64,000 nucleotides of DNA. Source: Opisthorchis felineus (lineage: Eukaryota > Platyhelminthes > Trematoda > Opisthorchiida > Opisthorchiidae). Location of the stretch: contig SJOL01006477.1 of NCBI GenBank assembly GCA_004794785.1, positions 424,194-488,193 of the forward strand, read 5' to 3'. This document shows positions 11,591 to 22,160 of the stretch, piece after piece (the stretch's first letter is position 1; the number at the start of each line of letters is the position of its first letter). The notes beneath the pieces are model-generated. The model was not told the DNA's origin. It saw only the letters and a program-made list of their open reading frames with translations, and ran no database searches. Both the position numbers and the translations under genes were made by a program.

Positions 11591-12170
11591 TGACAGCTCA
11601 GGGCTACTGTTCATACAGAACTTGTCCACAATATCATCCTGAGATTCACCGGGCCTAAGTTTTTGCTGGTACACAAAAGACAGAAAAATTCATCCAATTA
11701 TTATGCCAAATTTAGCCGAATCAGGCGCTTGCGGATTTCTGTTTGAGCCGTCATAATTCCACCTGTACAGAATCTTTGTCGCCGGCTGCAAACGGTTGTC
11801 CGCTGGTCTAAATCAGGCGGGCTACAATTAGAAATCGGTGTCATAGACCCACTATCCATCAGTCAAAGTTTTGACAGGTATCTTTGCAGAATGCTGTAAA
11901 GCACTACTAATTACCGATCAGGTCGTTTCCGTTCCCGAGAGTTAGTAAGGGGACACCAAACGAAGAACTCCGGAATCTCATATCCGGTCAAGAGCCCAGC
12001 TATTGGATTGTCTTACGAAAGTATGTTGCTTTTTCCGCGTTGACAAAACACGAACCAATCAGCATCACCGAAAATCAGTGGGAAAAGCTACACTCCAACT
12101 GCCATCCGAATTTCCTCCTTTGCGTGTTGAAATGGAGCTCGCTGGGATGCCTGATGTCTTTCGTAGCGGA
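11590..12170. other. Interval between blocks f and g, no gene seen
   Basis: Part of this stretch (about 11930-11990) faintly matches 30165-30220 in unit B ('ggnacaccaa'). Otherwise there is no anchor, and there are many stops. A plus-strand frame of 123 codons starts at 12040 and runs into block g, where its counterpart in unit B is broken. Confidence 0.45.
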
Positions 12171-12620
12171 TAACCTGTCCAGGAAAATTGCATTCGGGTA
12201 TTCCGGGTACTTCGTGATTATCGAATTGTGTGTTACTTTGGTTATGTTGTGCCAAATGTTCCGTTTTCAGGTGCATGCTCGTAGTTTGCGTTTGTTTCAT
12301 TCCTTTTGTAGCAGTCATACTGTGTACCGAAGACTTCTTCTATTCCCTAGAAATCAGTGTTTGATTTGGGAAGAGATAAAATGCTTTTCATTAAAAGAAA
12401 CCGCGTTGTAGCTAACAACCTCTGTTCCTGTGCACTTCGGTAGGCCTAGCGAGTGTGACTAGATTTGTTTAACGCTGACCATTTGAGGCGCAGATTGGAC
12501 TTTGAATATAAAAATCGATTCTTGGCGAATGCAGCTGATAAGATCCAATCAAATGTGTTGCTGAAATGTGCTTCAAGGACTGCAAAATTTTTCGGAAAAT
12601 CACAAAAAACGACCGGCTTA
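12170..12620. repeat. Block g, unit A copy
   Basis: This matches 30700-31130: 12230-12400 against 30755-30930 ('gttactttggtt', 'tagtntgcgtttgt', 'gtagcantcntactgngta') and 12470-12620 against 30990-31120 ('gaccatttg', 'cagattgga', 'tgcttcaagga'). Identity is about 65%. The 123-codon plus-strand frame at 12040-12411 and its 76-codon antisense frame at 12088-12318 are both interrupted in unit B, so I treat them as chance. Confidence 0.75.
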
Positions 12621-12679
12621 TTCATTTATAGCCAAAACAGCGAGTTCTTGATCAGTTCTGGGCATTTTGCAACCGGTTA

Positions 12680-13616
12680 AAAGAAAGTCTCTTCCGTAGT
12701 TTCCTGTCATGGTAACTGCAATCGCATGGGTTGGCAAGCATCACGTAATCGCATGAGAAGTTAGGGACGATAGTGGCCGCATACTAGTAGTTAGATTCCT
12801 GAAAGACTCTGCCGAACGTGCCAGCCCAAACAAAAACAACTTAGATTTCAATATAGCGTGCGTAAAGACGGAACCGTGGATTGTTTAAACTCGGGTTATG
12901 AACACAATAAAAGAGTCCGGAAATCAGAAGTCTAATCCGAACAGGATATTCTTTCAAAGGCCGACAATTCCAGTCACATTTTATCCTATTTTTTCCTAGT
13001 TCACTATGTTATGATTGGAAAACCCAATTGCAATCTCAATCACGCTCACGCGATTTAATGAATGTACCGCGTAATCAAGAATTTTTAAATATGCTTGATC
13101 GTGTCGTTATCTACTTTCTTTCCAGCACAAATGCTCACAGACTCATTACTTGGGAATTTAGTTGAATTACTAAAATTATGGATAAACTGAAGGGAGAATA
13201 ACATGTCGCTGACAGTCCCACTGGCACTTTATTGCTTACTTTGAGACGGGAAAGTTCGACAAGTTATTTTTGGGCAAGCGATAAGGCGATTCATCACCAA
13301 AATCTTAGCTACAATGCACGTTATATAGTTGATCCGAAAATTTTAGCTGTCTCGGGATGGACGGAAGGATAACTATCCAGGTTAAGAATGATTAGCTCAT
13401 TAAGTTGTGCTCTCAAGCGCGCCTTCGATTAGTTGCTGGAAGAAGACGAAAAAACATTCAACATAGCGTATTCGCTTTGGTTGGTTGCGAGCGAATTTCC
13501 CCGAGACGCAAGCAAACTACTCCCTACTCTGATAAGAGGGGACACTTGAGCACAACTGTATCGACCTGTGAGCATGACGTAGTCTCCTTAGGCTTATGGT
13601 TACCGAATGTTTGTAA
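12680..13616. other. Right end of unit A, no gene recognised
   Basis: About 900 bases leading into the second copy of block a. An 81-codon plus-strand frame (13405-13650) runs across the junction into block a; its last part is repeated at the start of the window, where the upstream half is cut off. I recognise nothing in it. Its equivalent at the B to C junction (about 31130-31255) is much shorter. Confidence 0.45.
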
Positions 13617-14670
13617 AAAACTAACAATCGGTTTTCGTAGGGCAGTGTGAAGAATGGCACGTATTGGCTAAATAATGTACCGACTCATTGCTCTACCGAT
13701 GGAGTTAGGTCGTCCTGTTGGTTAGCCTCCTACAATTCAAGGAGACTCCGAATTGGGACGTGCACACTCTGGACCCCTTACAAATTCGATGACACTCCTG
13801 ATTGCTTCATTTCAGGGACAGTGTGTGTTTTTATGAGCAAATACATGAATTGCTCACTTCCATTTTAAGCAGTTTGAAATCACTGCGGTTGTGTTCAATA
13901 GATAATCCGAGACAATGCCCAATACATTTTGGCAGTTGTATTCACCTCATTTGTTAGGAAAGTCGGGAAGAATATTTGTGTTCTCCCGCTGATATTTTGT
14001 GTTTTTATTGGGTTAGGTAGAATTTGACGCACATTGTTCCTTTGTTTACCCAGGGGCTTCAACCGTTCGACGAATAGACGTTCAAACGTGTAGCATTAGT
14101 TCCTTGGATTGGTCCATTCAGCATGCGTCTGTTCGTCGGAAGGCGATGAAAAGTCATGTGATACTGTGCCAGATGACTCGAAAGAGGATATATTCCTCTC
14201 TCTTCTCCGCTTCGCCCGGTTTACTACGCAGTCCATACACAGCCTGTCATCATTCCACCGGATCTTAGCATCTTGTGATATTTTTATGAGAAACCAACTT
14301 TATGTGATCTCTTGAACTACAACCATTTAGCAATCAATCCCGGTGGACAACGCAGAAGAATTTCGGATAGTCCAGTATTGAGGAATATTACAGTTTCCAT
14401 GGGAGTTCCATGAAGTTCGGGGATGAATGTAGGCACTTTCTGTAGCTTAGAAATTCCACTGTAAATTTCGGTTACTGTGTCTATACACTATTTATCTGAA
14501 CTGATGGAAGAACATCTTGCTAAAACTTAGCAGTAGTTTGAAGTGTCCGGAGATTTGGAAAGTTTCCGATGGGATTTCCCAACGCAAATTAAAACAACCC
14601 TAAAATTCATGTTCTCTTTCAGGCTTGTATGGGCTGCAGAAATTGTTCGGATTATACGTTTGAATGCGAG
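13617..14670. repeat. Block a, unit B copy
   Basis: The second copy of 1-1070, at an offset of about 13.6 kb with about 90% identity by eye, marks the start of unit B. After 14670 the match is lost. It resumes at 14797-14860 (match to 1985-2050, 'aagcaata', 'acatgagntc', 'agaaag'), so block b was lost from unit B. The frames inside (73 codons at 13647, 68 at 14109, 69 at 14543) are not all open in the first copy. Confidence 0.9.
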
Positions 14671-14812
14671 CTGTATCCTACTTGACGGAACATCGAAGCG
14701 ACCAACCTTTTTGTACCGTTTTTTATGCACTTTGCTTTCTGCGTTTCTTTAACTTCCAGATTGTAGCATTTTTATTCAAACCAGAATCCCTCTTCGAGAA
14801 AAGCAATACAAC

Positions 14813-16087
14813 ATGAGATCTAGAAAGGAACTCTATTTTGGAGAGGCTGTTTTTGTAAACTGCCCGAAATCTGGGTTCAAGTATTTAATAACAACTTTGA
14901 TTTGCCCTTTCCAAAAAATCTACAAGACAGCCAAACCGGCGGTGATTTGTCAAATCTTTTCCAGCAACCAAATGAGTAACGTCGTCTGTCGGTACCAAAC
15001 GAAAAATGAACCAGACTTTATACAAAGCATTCAGTTAAACATTTGTAAAAACGAGCTGATTTGTTTGTTAAGACCCATGTAATTTTCAAATGCCGGACGC
15101 CCCTTACTTTAGTGAGATTGCGAAGACAGTAAAAATTCAAAATGATTTTAATCAGTCTATCCGCCGTTTACGACAAAGCGAACCAAACACGATAAGTCAG
15201 TCTCAGTTGAAAAACACAGCAAAGTACTTTGATTACATTGTGCATTGGCGTACTGGGCTGTTGGTCATGTGAGATGTAAATGGGTCTTGTGGGGAATTTC
15301 GGTAAAGTTTCGCTCTTGAATTCCGTGATTTTCACCTTGCCTTTAATTATAACATACTAGCAGGTAGATGATTCGTGTAATTATCTAATGTACGTGAGCT
15401 TGTCTACCCAAATATGCTTACTTATTTAAGTTTGGACAGTCCAAAAAATTGAAACAAAGTTCAATCAACAGTGAAGAATAGAGAATTAAAACTATCCCTT
15501 TTTATTCATCCCTCCGAGCACGTTACAATACCGGACTTAGTATACCTTGAGATGCACTTTTTGGGCTTATCTTCAGGGTTTTTCAATGTTTTGCACAATT
15601 TTGGATCACAGCATAATGTTTCAGAGGCCCCTTTGCGCAACAAAAACTATTAAGAAATAACCTTGAAAGACGCTTACTTCGCTTTCTCGTTAGATCAGGA
15701 GCAGAGACGATCCAGAAAAATAGATAGACTTATTGACATTTCGCAGACTATATCTTTCAGTATTCAAATTTTCTTAGACCCAGTTCAATTTGACTCAAGT
15801 ACCTGCATACAAATTTTTCCTTGTTACGGAATGTTTGGTACTATTCGGCAAGCTTGTATAGTATTAAGCTGAGTCGTTTGAGACTTGACACTTAAAGCCA
15901 AGTGGGAAAAGGGAGCTCCTCTTCTTTTTCCGACATTTTTAAATCATCTGAAGCCACAATATACTATCCTAGAGAACGGTTACTCACGGAAGCATCAACT
16001 GAGTCTTATTTAGTCCTTCACCGGTTTCTCTCTTTTGAGTTTTGTGATTTGTACCTTGCTTTTATGCAAAACACTATAGCACTTTAA
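14813..16087 (+). other. Strand-biased cluster of short open frames (unrecognised)
   Basis: Five frames of 60-90 codons follow one another on the plus strand (14813-15082, 15090-15272, 15471-15653, 15663-15872, 15902-16087) with almost none on the minus strand. That is unusual for this window. The second, third and fourth share one frame; the first and last share another. The predicted peptides are rich in Ser, Ile, Gln and Phe and match no domain I know. There is also a faint internal duplication: 15260-15350 resembles 15980-16065 (period about 720 bases). The equivalent part of unit A (2050-2450) is much shorter. It could be an old inserted coding element broken by frameshifts, or AT-rich chance openness. 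Confidence 0.25.
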
Positions 16088-16099
16088 TGATTAAAGTGA

Positions 16100-16520
16100 T
16101 TACAAGTGATGGAGGCAATATACAGAATCTTGCGCACTTGTATATGTCTGAACATTAAATGTGGAGTAAGCCAGTCAACCTCAAACAGGGCTAAAACAAT
16201 GATGAGGTAGAGCGCAGTGGAGCGAGGTCGCCTCATTAAGAAGCATAGTCTACTTGGGATGCGCTAATAAATGCACTTGGTTAAAATGTTCTTTACAGCT
16301 ATTTGCACTCTTTTGACACCCAGAATTATATTTCAGAAGCTGTGTACGATTCAAATTTCTATAAGACTGACTAATGGTAATAAGCCTTTCATTTTTGTAA
16401 TCACCTAGGTGCCATGCAAAGCTTAATGTGTGAGAAATCACACCCGATCAACGTACTTCAGTCAAAACCGAATTGAAAAAAGTCGATCCAAATAATTGTA
16501 GGTGCTGCTAAAATTAGCGG
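16100..16520. other. Interval before block c in unit B, no gene seen
   Basis: About 400 bases with a 63-codon minus-strand frame at 16250-16441, unrecognised. No counterpart was found in unit A. Nothing else is seen. Confidence 0.4.
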
Positions 16521-16850
16521 TGGTTTTGGTCTAGATAGATCTAAGACCATGTTCGTCTGAAAGTCCAATCACCGCAGACAATTTTGCTCCACAGCGTGCC
16601 ACAAAAATAAGAGAACTACAACCCTCAAAATCAAGGAGAACGATGGTCTGAGTAGGAATTCTGTCGCGCATGAAAAAAGGCAATGTCGTATTGTCTAAAA
16701 TGCATGATTTATCGTAAAGGTGATTGGCGTTATCGACGCTTACATTGTATCCACTTACTCTTACTCAGATTTGAATTGGAGGAAGAGGTAACTAGATCCA
16801 GGACGTTTGAGTGAGCCACATAACACTATCTCATGAATTTTAACAATGCG
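16520..16850. repeat. Block c, unit B copy (diverged)
   Basis: This matches 2530-2830. Shared text includes 'atcaaggag' (about 16632), 'attctgtcgc', 'ggcaatgtcgtattgtct' (16680-16697), 'gtatccactta' and 'ccaggacg'. Substitutions and indels are frequent and the open frame of the 2.45 kb copy is destroyed. This copy shows that block c is as old as the A/B duplication, in contrast to the nearly identical pair within unit A. Confidence 0.8.
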
Positions 16851-19200
16851 CAGATTATAATTCAGGACTGCTCGTTTGATGTGCACAAGTAAACGAACAG
16901 AACATTCTGAAAAAATAACAAACTTATCTTTACACCAAATGCTAATCGTTTCCTTACATGATTACGTGTTTGTTCAGGAGGGAGTCAAAAACATTTGAGT
17001 CTGTGTTCACTGAGATGTGGACCATACATCAGTCAACTAGAAAAAAACATTCGGTACGGCATGGAATCTTGCGCAAACCACAAAACACAGTTACATTTTT
17101 CTTCTCGGATGAGGATAGATCCTAAACACTACGAACGGCACTAAATTGGACCACTAGGAAAAAAGTCTATTTTGTGGCTAATCCGAATTACTGCCTAATT
17201 AATTATTTAATGAGAATAGTGGAGAACAAGAGAGACCTTGGGACAAACGGCATTCAAGCAATTTGCTTGTGTTGCATAAAAATGGGTGACGCAATCAATT
17301 TTTGGAAGCCTGTGAATATTTGATTATTCAATAGCCCCTTCCGATGGTAAGGAGAAACCCACCAATGTATACTGTATTCGTACAGGCACACATAAAGGCT
17401 TTGTTAATGCTAATCTGACTAAAAAATACTAGCGTCACATTGTTTGTGTGAGGACAAAATATAACTGAATTCCGAATCTTTTGGTGCATGTCCTCCATAT
17501 AGTGAAACGCGAAATAGTAGTATCTAGTAGTATTGGTTTACAAGCCAGATTCGAAGTAGCAGGATTTGTGATGCGAATTCAGGAGCTAGGTGTCGTACCA
17601 TATTTGAATAATCACAGCTGAATTAAATTTGTCACCTTACTGATATACATCAAATGTTCTCAGAGATGTAATCGTCCAACAAACGCACTGGTGTTGACTT
17701 CTTTCCTGAGTTTCCCGTGAAAGTGCAGGGTGTTAGTGTAACTAGCACTGGGCTGGCATTTAAGGATAGTTGTGAGTATAAACCGAGCAATTTGAGTTGA
17801 AAACTGGTGCTCAGCGAGCCAAGAGACCGAAATTATGTCGAAATAGTGGGCTGCCCATTGCCCAACTGCTGAGAACAGCTTAACCAGCGGTGCTTTTCTC
17901 ATAGAGTCTCTGAGGCTTCAAAAGTTTCGTTCCACTGATGATAACCAAAATTAGAGACTGTAAAGTGCAACCGGAGTCTACAAAGAAATCAGCTTTCCAT
18001 GAGTGATAAAAACTCAACAGATGTACTGAAATCTCATTAAATACAGATGGTACGATTAGGATATGGCCAGCTAAAAGCATCCACTGCCAAATACGTACTC
18101 GAAATGTTCCTTATGTGATACGGGTTGGAAATGTACTTTGTTTAATAAGAGGCATTCTCACATTTTGCTAGATGTATTTGGTCCTCCGTAACCTGCTATT
18201 TGTATATTCATGTACAGTCCTAATAAGTGAGTCGCCTTTGTTTTCATACATCTACCGGAAGGAATGTTACTCACCTATTACATTATTAGGTGGAGTTTAG
18301 CTGCTTATTTTTGTTCCAGGGGTAAAAGCCCTGATAGTTCAAGCCAGTATTTGCATCGCAAAGGAAATGCACATTTCTCTGGCAATCTGTACAATCAAAT
18401 TCAGAAGGTAATCCTTATATTCTGGCCTCGGCTGTGGTCTATCCACTGACTTCCGATACTGCGTGTGCTGGACAGTTGTGACTTCCTTTTAACTTTATCT
18501 TATTTCACAACAAAGCAAAGGGGTGACAAAAAACCTGCTGTCTTCAATCATTTTTAGTCGATATACTCAGAGGGTCTCTGATGAAAATGAACTTGAACAC
18601 AAATATAAGGACTGTTCACCTTTCCTTTCTGGGATAATAATGAAGTACCGTCAGTGAACTATCCAATCAAGTACGCATTGAATTTAATAGCAAGCCAGAG
18701 AGTGAGTTTCAACGGCCGAACTCGGTTTACCGCTCATTTTCTCTTCCAAGTGAACCACGAGAGACATGGTATCTGCACTAGAGTTCTGTAGGCAATTTAT
18801 AGCACCTCAACCTGATGGGTTATGTGTTGGTGTCTTCAAGCAGGTTTGATGAACTGCTTGTCTAGATACCCCTGTGGGTCGTGTATTTATCTCATTTTAT
18901 TGTCCAAGGTACCACAAGTTTCTGCGTGGACATGAGGAGGCTGAACCCCACACAATATGTGAAGATTCCCTTCGAAATGGTTACCACATAAGTGATTGAA
19001 TTTTACCAGTCGGATTGATGCAAATGTATTCAAACCGATTGCTGTGTGGTAACTGATGACTGGCATGCTGACACATCGTAATTAACTATCATTCGGCTGA
19101 ACATTTCAGGATACAGTGTGTGTTATGTGGGTTATATGGGATTCCGTGCACTTCAGGATGTGGCAAAAGGTATCAATGAGAACTTGCTGAGAATAAGAGG
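16850..19200. other. About 2.35 kb present only in unit B, no gene recognised
   Basis: Unit A goes from block c to block d in 300 bases; here the interval is about 2.35 kb, so this is mostly an insertion in B (or a loss in A). It includes two minus-strand frames of 66 and 80 codons (17880-18080 and 17660-17902) and a 61-codon plus-strand frame (18264-18449). I see no terminal repeats or reverse-transcriptase motifs that would identify the inserted DNA. Confidence 0.4.
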
Positions 19201-22160
19201 CAACCCACTGCTTTCCCAGCACCGGTTATTCTCGTAATCTCATAGTCGGTTAAATCCTCTTATTTATGTAGTTGGTTGTATTTTTTGTCATTGCTCAGAG
19301 CGATACCGTTGTGGCACACCATTTTGTTACTCCCATAGTAAAATGCTATGCCTAAGAAGGTATCCCATATTGTAGTGTGAAAGACAGTATCACATTCCCC
19401 ATATCAGCTAGTGCTTCTCGACATTTACGTGAACAAGAATCTTGATAAGAGAATAAAACCGTGTGGTTTCCTGTGTATTATCTTATCTATGTAACCAAAT
19501 ATCCAGTGTACGCTATCCTACAAGCGGTTTGATATGAAGTCACCACATTGCCGAAGAAACACCTTACAGGAAATGGTAATTGTCAAAGTGAATTTTGCCG
19601 CATAATGGGAGGGGACTATCCAGTTCCATTTCCACTGTATTTACTAGTTACCAAGGCCATTTTTTGGATTTTTGCTGGGTGACTTTTTCGCACTCTCTCT
19701 CCTTTGGATAGTGCGCATTCTTCACCTGTCAATGCGTTATCATGTCCACAAGACCGATATTTACGATGAAGATAAGCAAGTCCACAAACAAGAATGCCCA
19801 TCGGCGGTCATTTTCCATTAGATGGACCATTAAGAACACTCGGCCTTTTTCCAAAGTGGATACAAACAAGATTACAATTGCAAACCAGTTACCAATATAT
19901 CGCGAGCCACAGAATGCCACCGTTAACCGAGTTTGCAGTTCCCGCAATCCCAGTGAGAATGTTTCCACATATTTCATAAAATGCCGCTTCGAACACAACA
20001 ATGGTAGTAGTGCCAGTGATGTCAAACGCACAACTAGATGGCCTAGTGCAGGTAAGACAACACTTCTGGAAGCCCATGAAATAGCCTTTCTGTACTGGAA
20101 ATTCTTCCTTCGTAATGCGATACACCGTAGCCACCCTAGTCTGTACATGTTCTTAATTGAGTGGAGTAACAGCTGTTATCCGTTTTAATAGTTGTGCACA
20201 AATGTCAAACGAACATGAAGTCTCTCTCCATCGCCGGGAAAGCAGGTTTGAAGTAAGGAATATACCGTCATGATCAGGCAATAAATTCTGGATACAGGTT
20301 TCTATTTTTTGTTAGCGCGTGGGAACCTTAAGGTGTCAGTCTGGCTCGTTTGTGCACTATTTACCTCGATATTATCGAGGCCGTTTTAGGCTAAACCACT
20401 GACTCCTTCTATCTTAGTGTGATTGCATTGCATTTATGTATTTATTTGCAAAATCGCAACAAAATGTGGCTTTGCCCACCGAGTTTGCGTTCGATTTGGG
20501 AGTGGATAGTCCTCAGTGTCTAGTATAAGCTCAAATTTCGAAACTCCATGTGAAGCTGGACCGAATGATCTTCGTAGACTAATTTGCATTTATTACTTAT
20601 CTTACAACATTTCACTCTTTCAAAGCTTGCCCGAACCTGTCCACTTCACACCGCATGAATCAGGCGGGAACATCTGATTTGAGAATTCCACGTTTGTTAA
20701 AATGCTGCACATCAGCACCCAAGCAACAAGTGATACCATCTCAACAGCCGAAAGAAACAATGCAGAAGTTCCAGTGTTGATCCAAACAAATACAAAAGAG
20801 TTGGAAACGTTTACTCAACTGTTCACTTGCGAAAGTCATATTTGTTAAAAGTTATAAATATAATAACAAACCTAGTAGTCATTTTTAATTCTCTGGCGAG
20901 CAAAAACACGAATTCTGACATGTCGCATTGCAAACTGTTTTTAAGACTTAATGACTGTAAACTTTTCACGTTAGAATTTAATTTCATATGAGGGGAAAGA
21001 TTAGCTATGGACAAGACGATAGTAGGTCCTCAAGATGTGAAACATACGCTTTTCAGTTTCTAGACGTAGAATTACTGTCTACCATGGGGAGAAAATAACA
21101 TGTCTTTAAAGAAAAATTGCATTAACTGGGTTGTAAATTTATCTATCAAATAATAATCCATATGCGTTACTGTTTCAACCTACTAATTAATGCCTATTAT
21201 AGCAAGTTGTAGACTAGCACTGACGGAAGAGAATTGCTTTCAAAGAAAGCAAACTTTATGTTGGACTAAGTAAAATTTTACTTTAATCATTTTGAGAAAA
21301 CTTTTACTTCCGCTGGAATCATTCGGTTGCACAAGGTAGGGCGGTTAAACCACCAATTTTATCAACCGTTTTCTGATGTTTCGATTCAAGGGAACGGAAA
21401 TGCACCTTACAGATATAAAAAAAGAATGGATGTCATACGGCAGACAACGTCGACCGACTTGAGAGAACAGCATAAACAAGGACGGGCTTGCTTACTCCTG
21501 TGTACTCAAAAGAATAACCTGGGGAGAAGGGCGTCTTTGGGAATTTACGCAGCTACGTATACGCAACGAGATATTACTGCAAGGTAAATGGTCATCATCA
21601 GGTAGCGAAAGAACAACCCAACAAAATGGATTGGTAGGCAGCTGGCAGAGAGAGAGAGAAAAAAAACAATCTTTATGAAACATTTGAACACTCAAAAACA
21701 CTAGTATACAGTAATACCTTACATTAAAAGAATTCTCAGCAGGTGTTAAAAATTGTTCCAATTCATGTGTTGAAGTGGTTTGTTCGACAAAGCGCTGCTG
21801 CATTGCTCTACTGCACAATAAATCAGAAGTTTGACCACTCGGTGAAAACTAAAACACTTCAGCGGCTTTGAATTTCAGACAGCTGTTTTCCATGAGTCGC
21901 ACCTGTACTTGAGGAAGCAGATAATGATGAGCTGTATCGAAATACTGAGCCAATGGTTAGTAGTGAACGTGTTTCCGTAGGTCATATCTGGTGTGCTTTG
22001 TTTGGTCCACAGGTTTGCCTTACCCCCCACATTTGAAGCCAGAAGCAAACCTACTTTTCTTTTGAGACCAAAATTACAGAGAGTCTCCGGAATTTCGAAG
22101 GAGTGGTCATCACTACATTATGTGCTAGCATGCGCAATCAGTCATTTACGTAGGAAACAA
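19200..22160. repeat. Block d, unit B copy, left part
   Basis: The counterpart of 3130-6600, in the same order and orientation; anchors are given in the unit A entry. At about 22160 the match to unit A breaks off and resumes only at about 27205, so roughly 5 kb separates the two parts. The overlapping frames at 19729-20188 (148 codons plus strand, 139 and 81 codons minus strand) lie in this block. In unit A the matching bases are closed by several stops. Confidence 0.8.
19729..20188. other. Stretch open in four overlapping frames on both strands
   Basis: The plus strand is open for 148 codons (19742-20188) and 61 codons (19794-19979). The minus strand is open for 139 codons (20148-19729) and 81 codons (20134-19889). 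The minus-strand peptides are hydrophobic with two or three membrane-like segments; one segment of the 139-codon frame is WAFLFVDLLIFIVNIGL. The homologous bases in unit A (about 3690-4260) have several stops and frame changes in each frame. No family is recognised. Either unit B keeps a membrane-protein fragment that decayed in A, or the openness is chance; I favour chance. Confidence 0.2.

Noticed and set aside
12040..12411. 123-codon plus-strand frame as a gene
   Set aside because: It overlaps a 76-codon antisense frame, and the homologous block g in unit B (30.7-30.95 kb) breaks the frame; no domain.
17880..18080. Retropepsin-like FFVDSG on the minus strand (Asp at about 17978)
   Set aside because: Only a five- to six-residue motif, with no flap or second conserved block and no neighbouring reverse transcriptase or integrase sequence.
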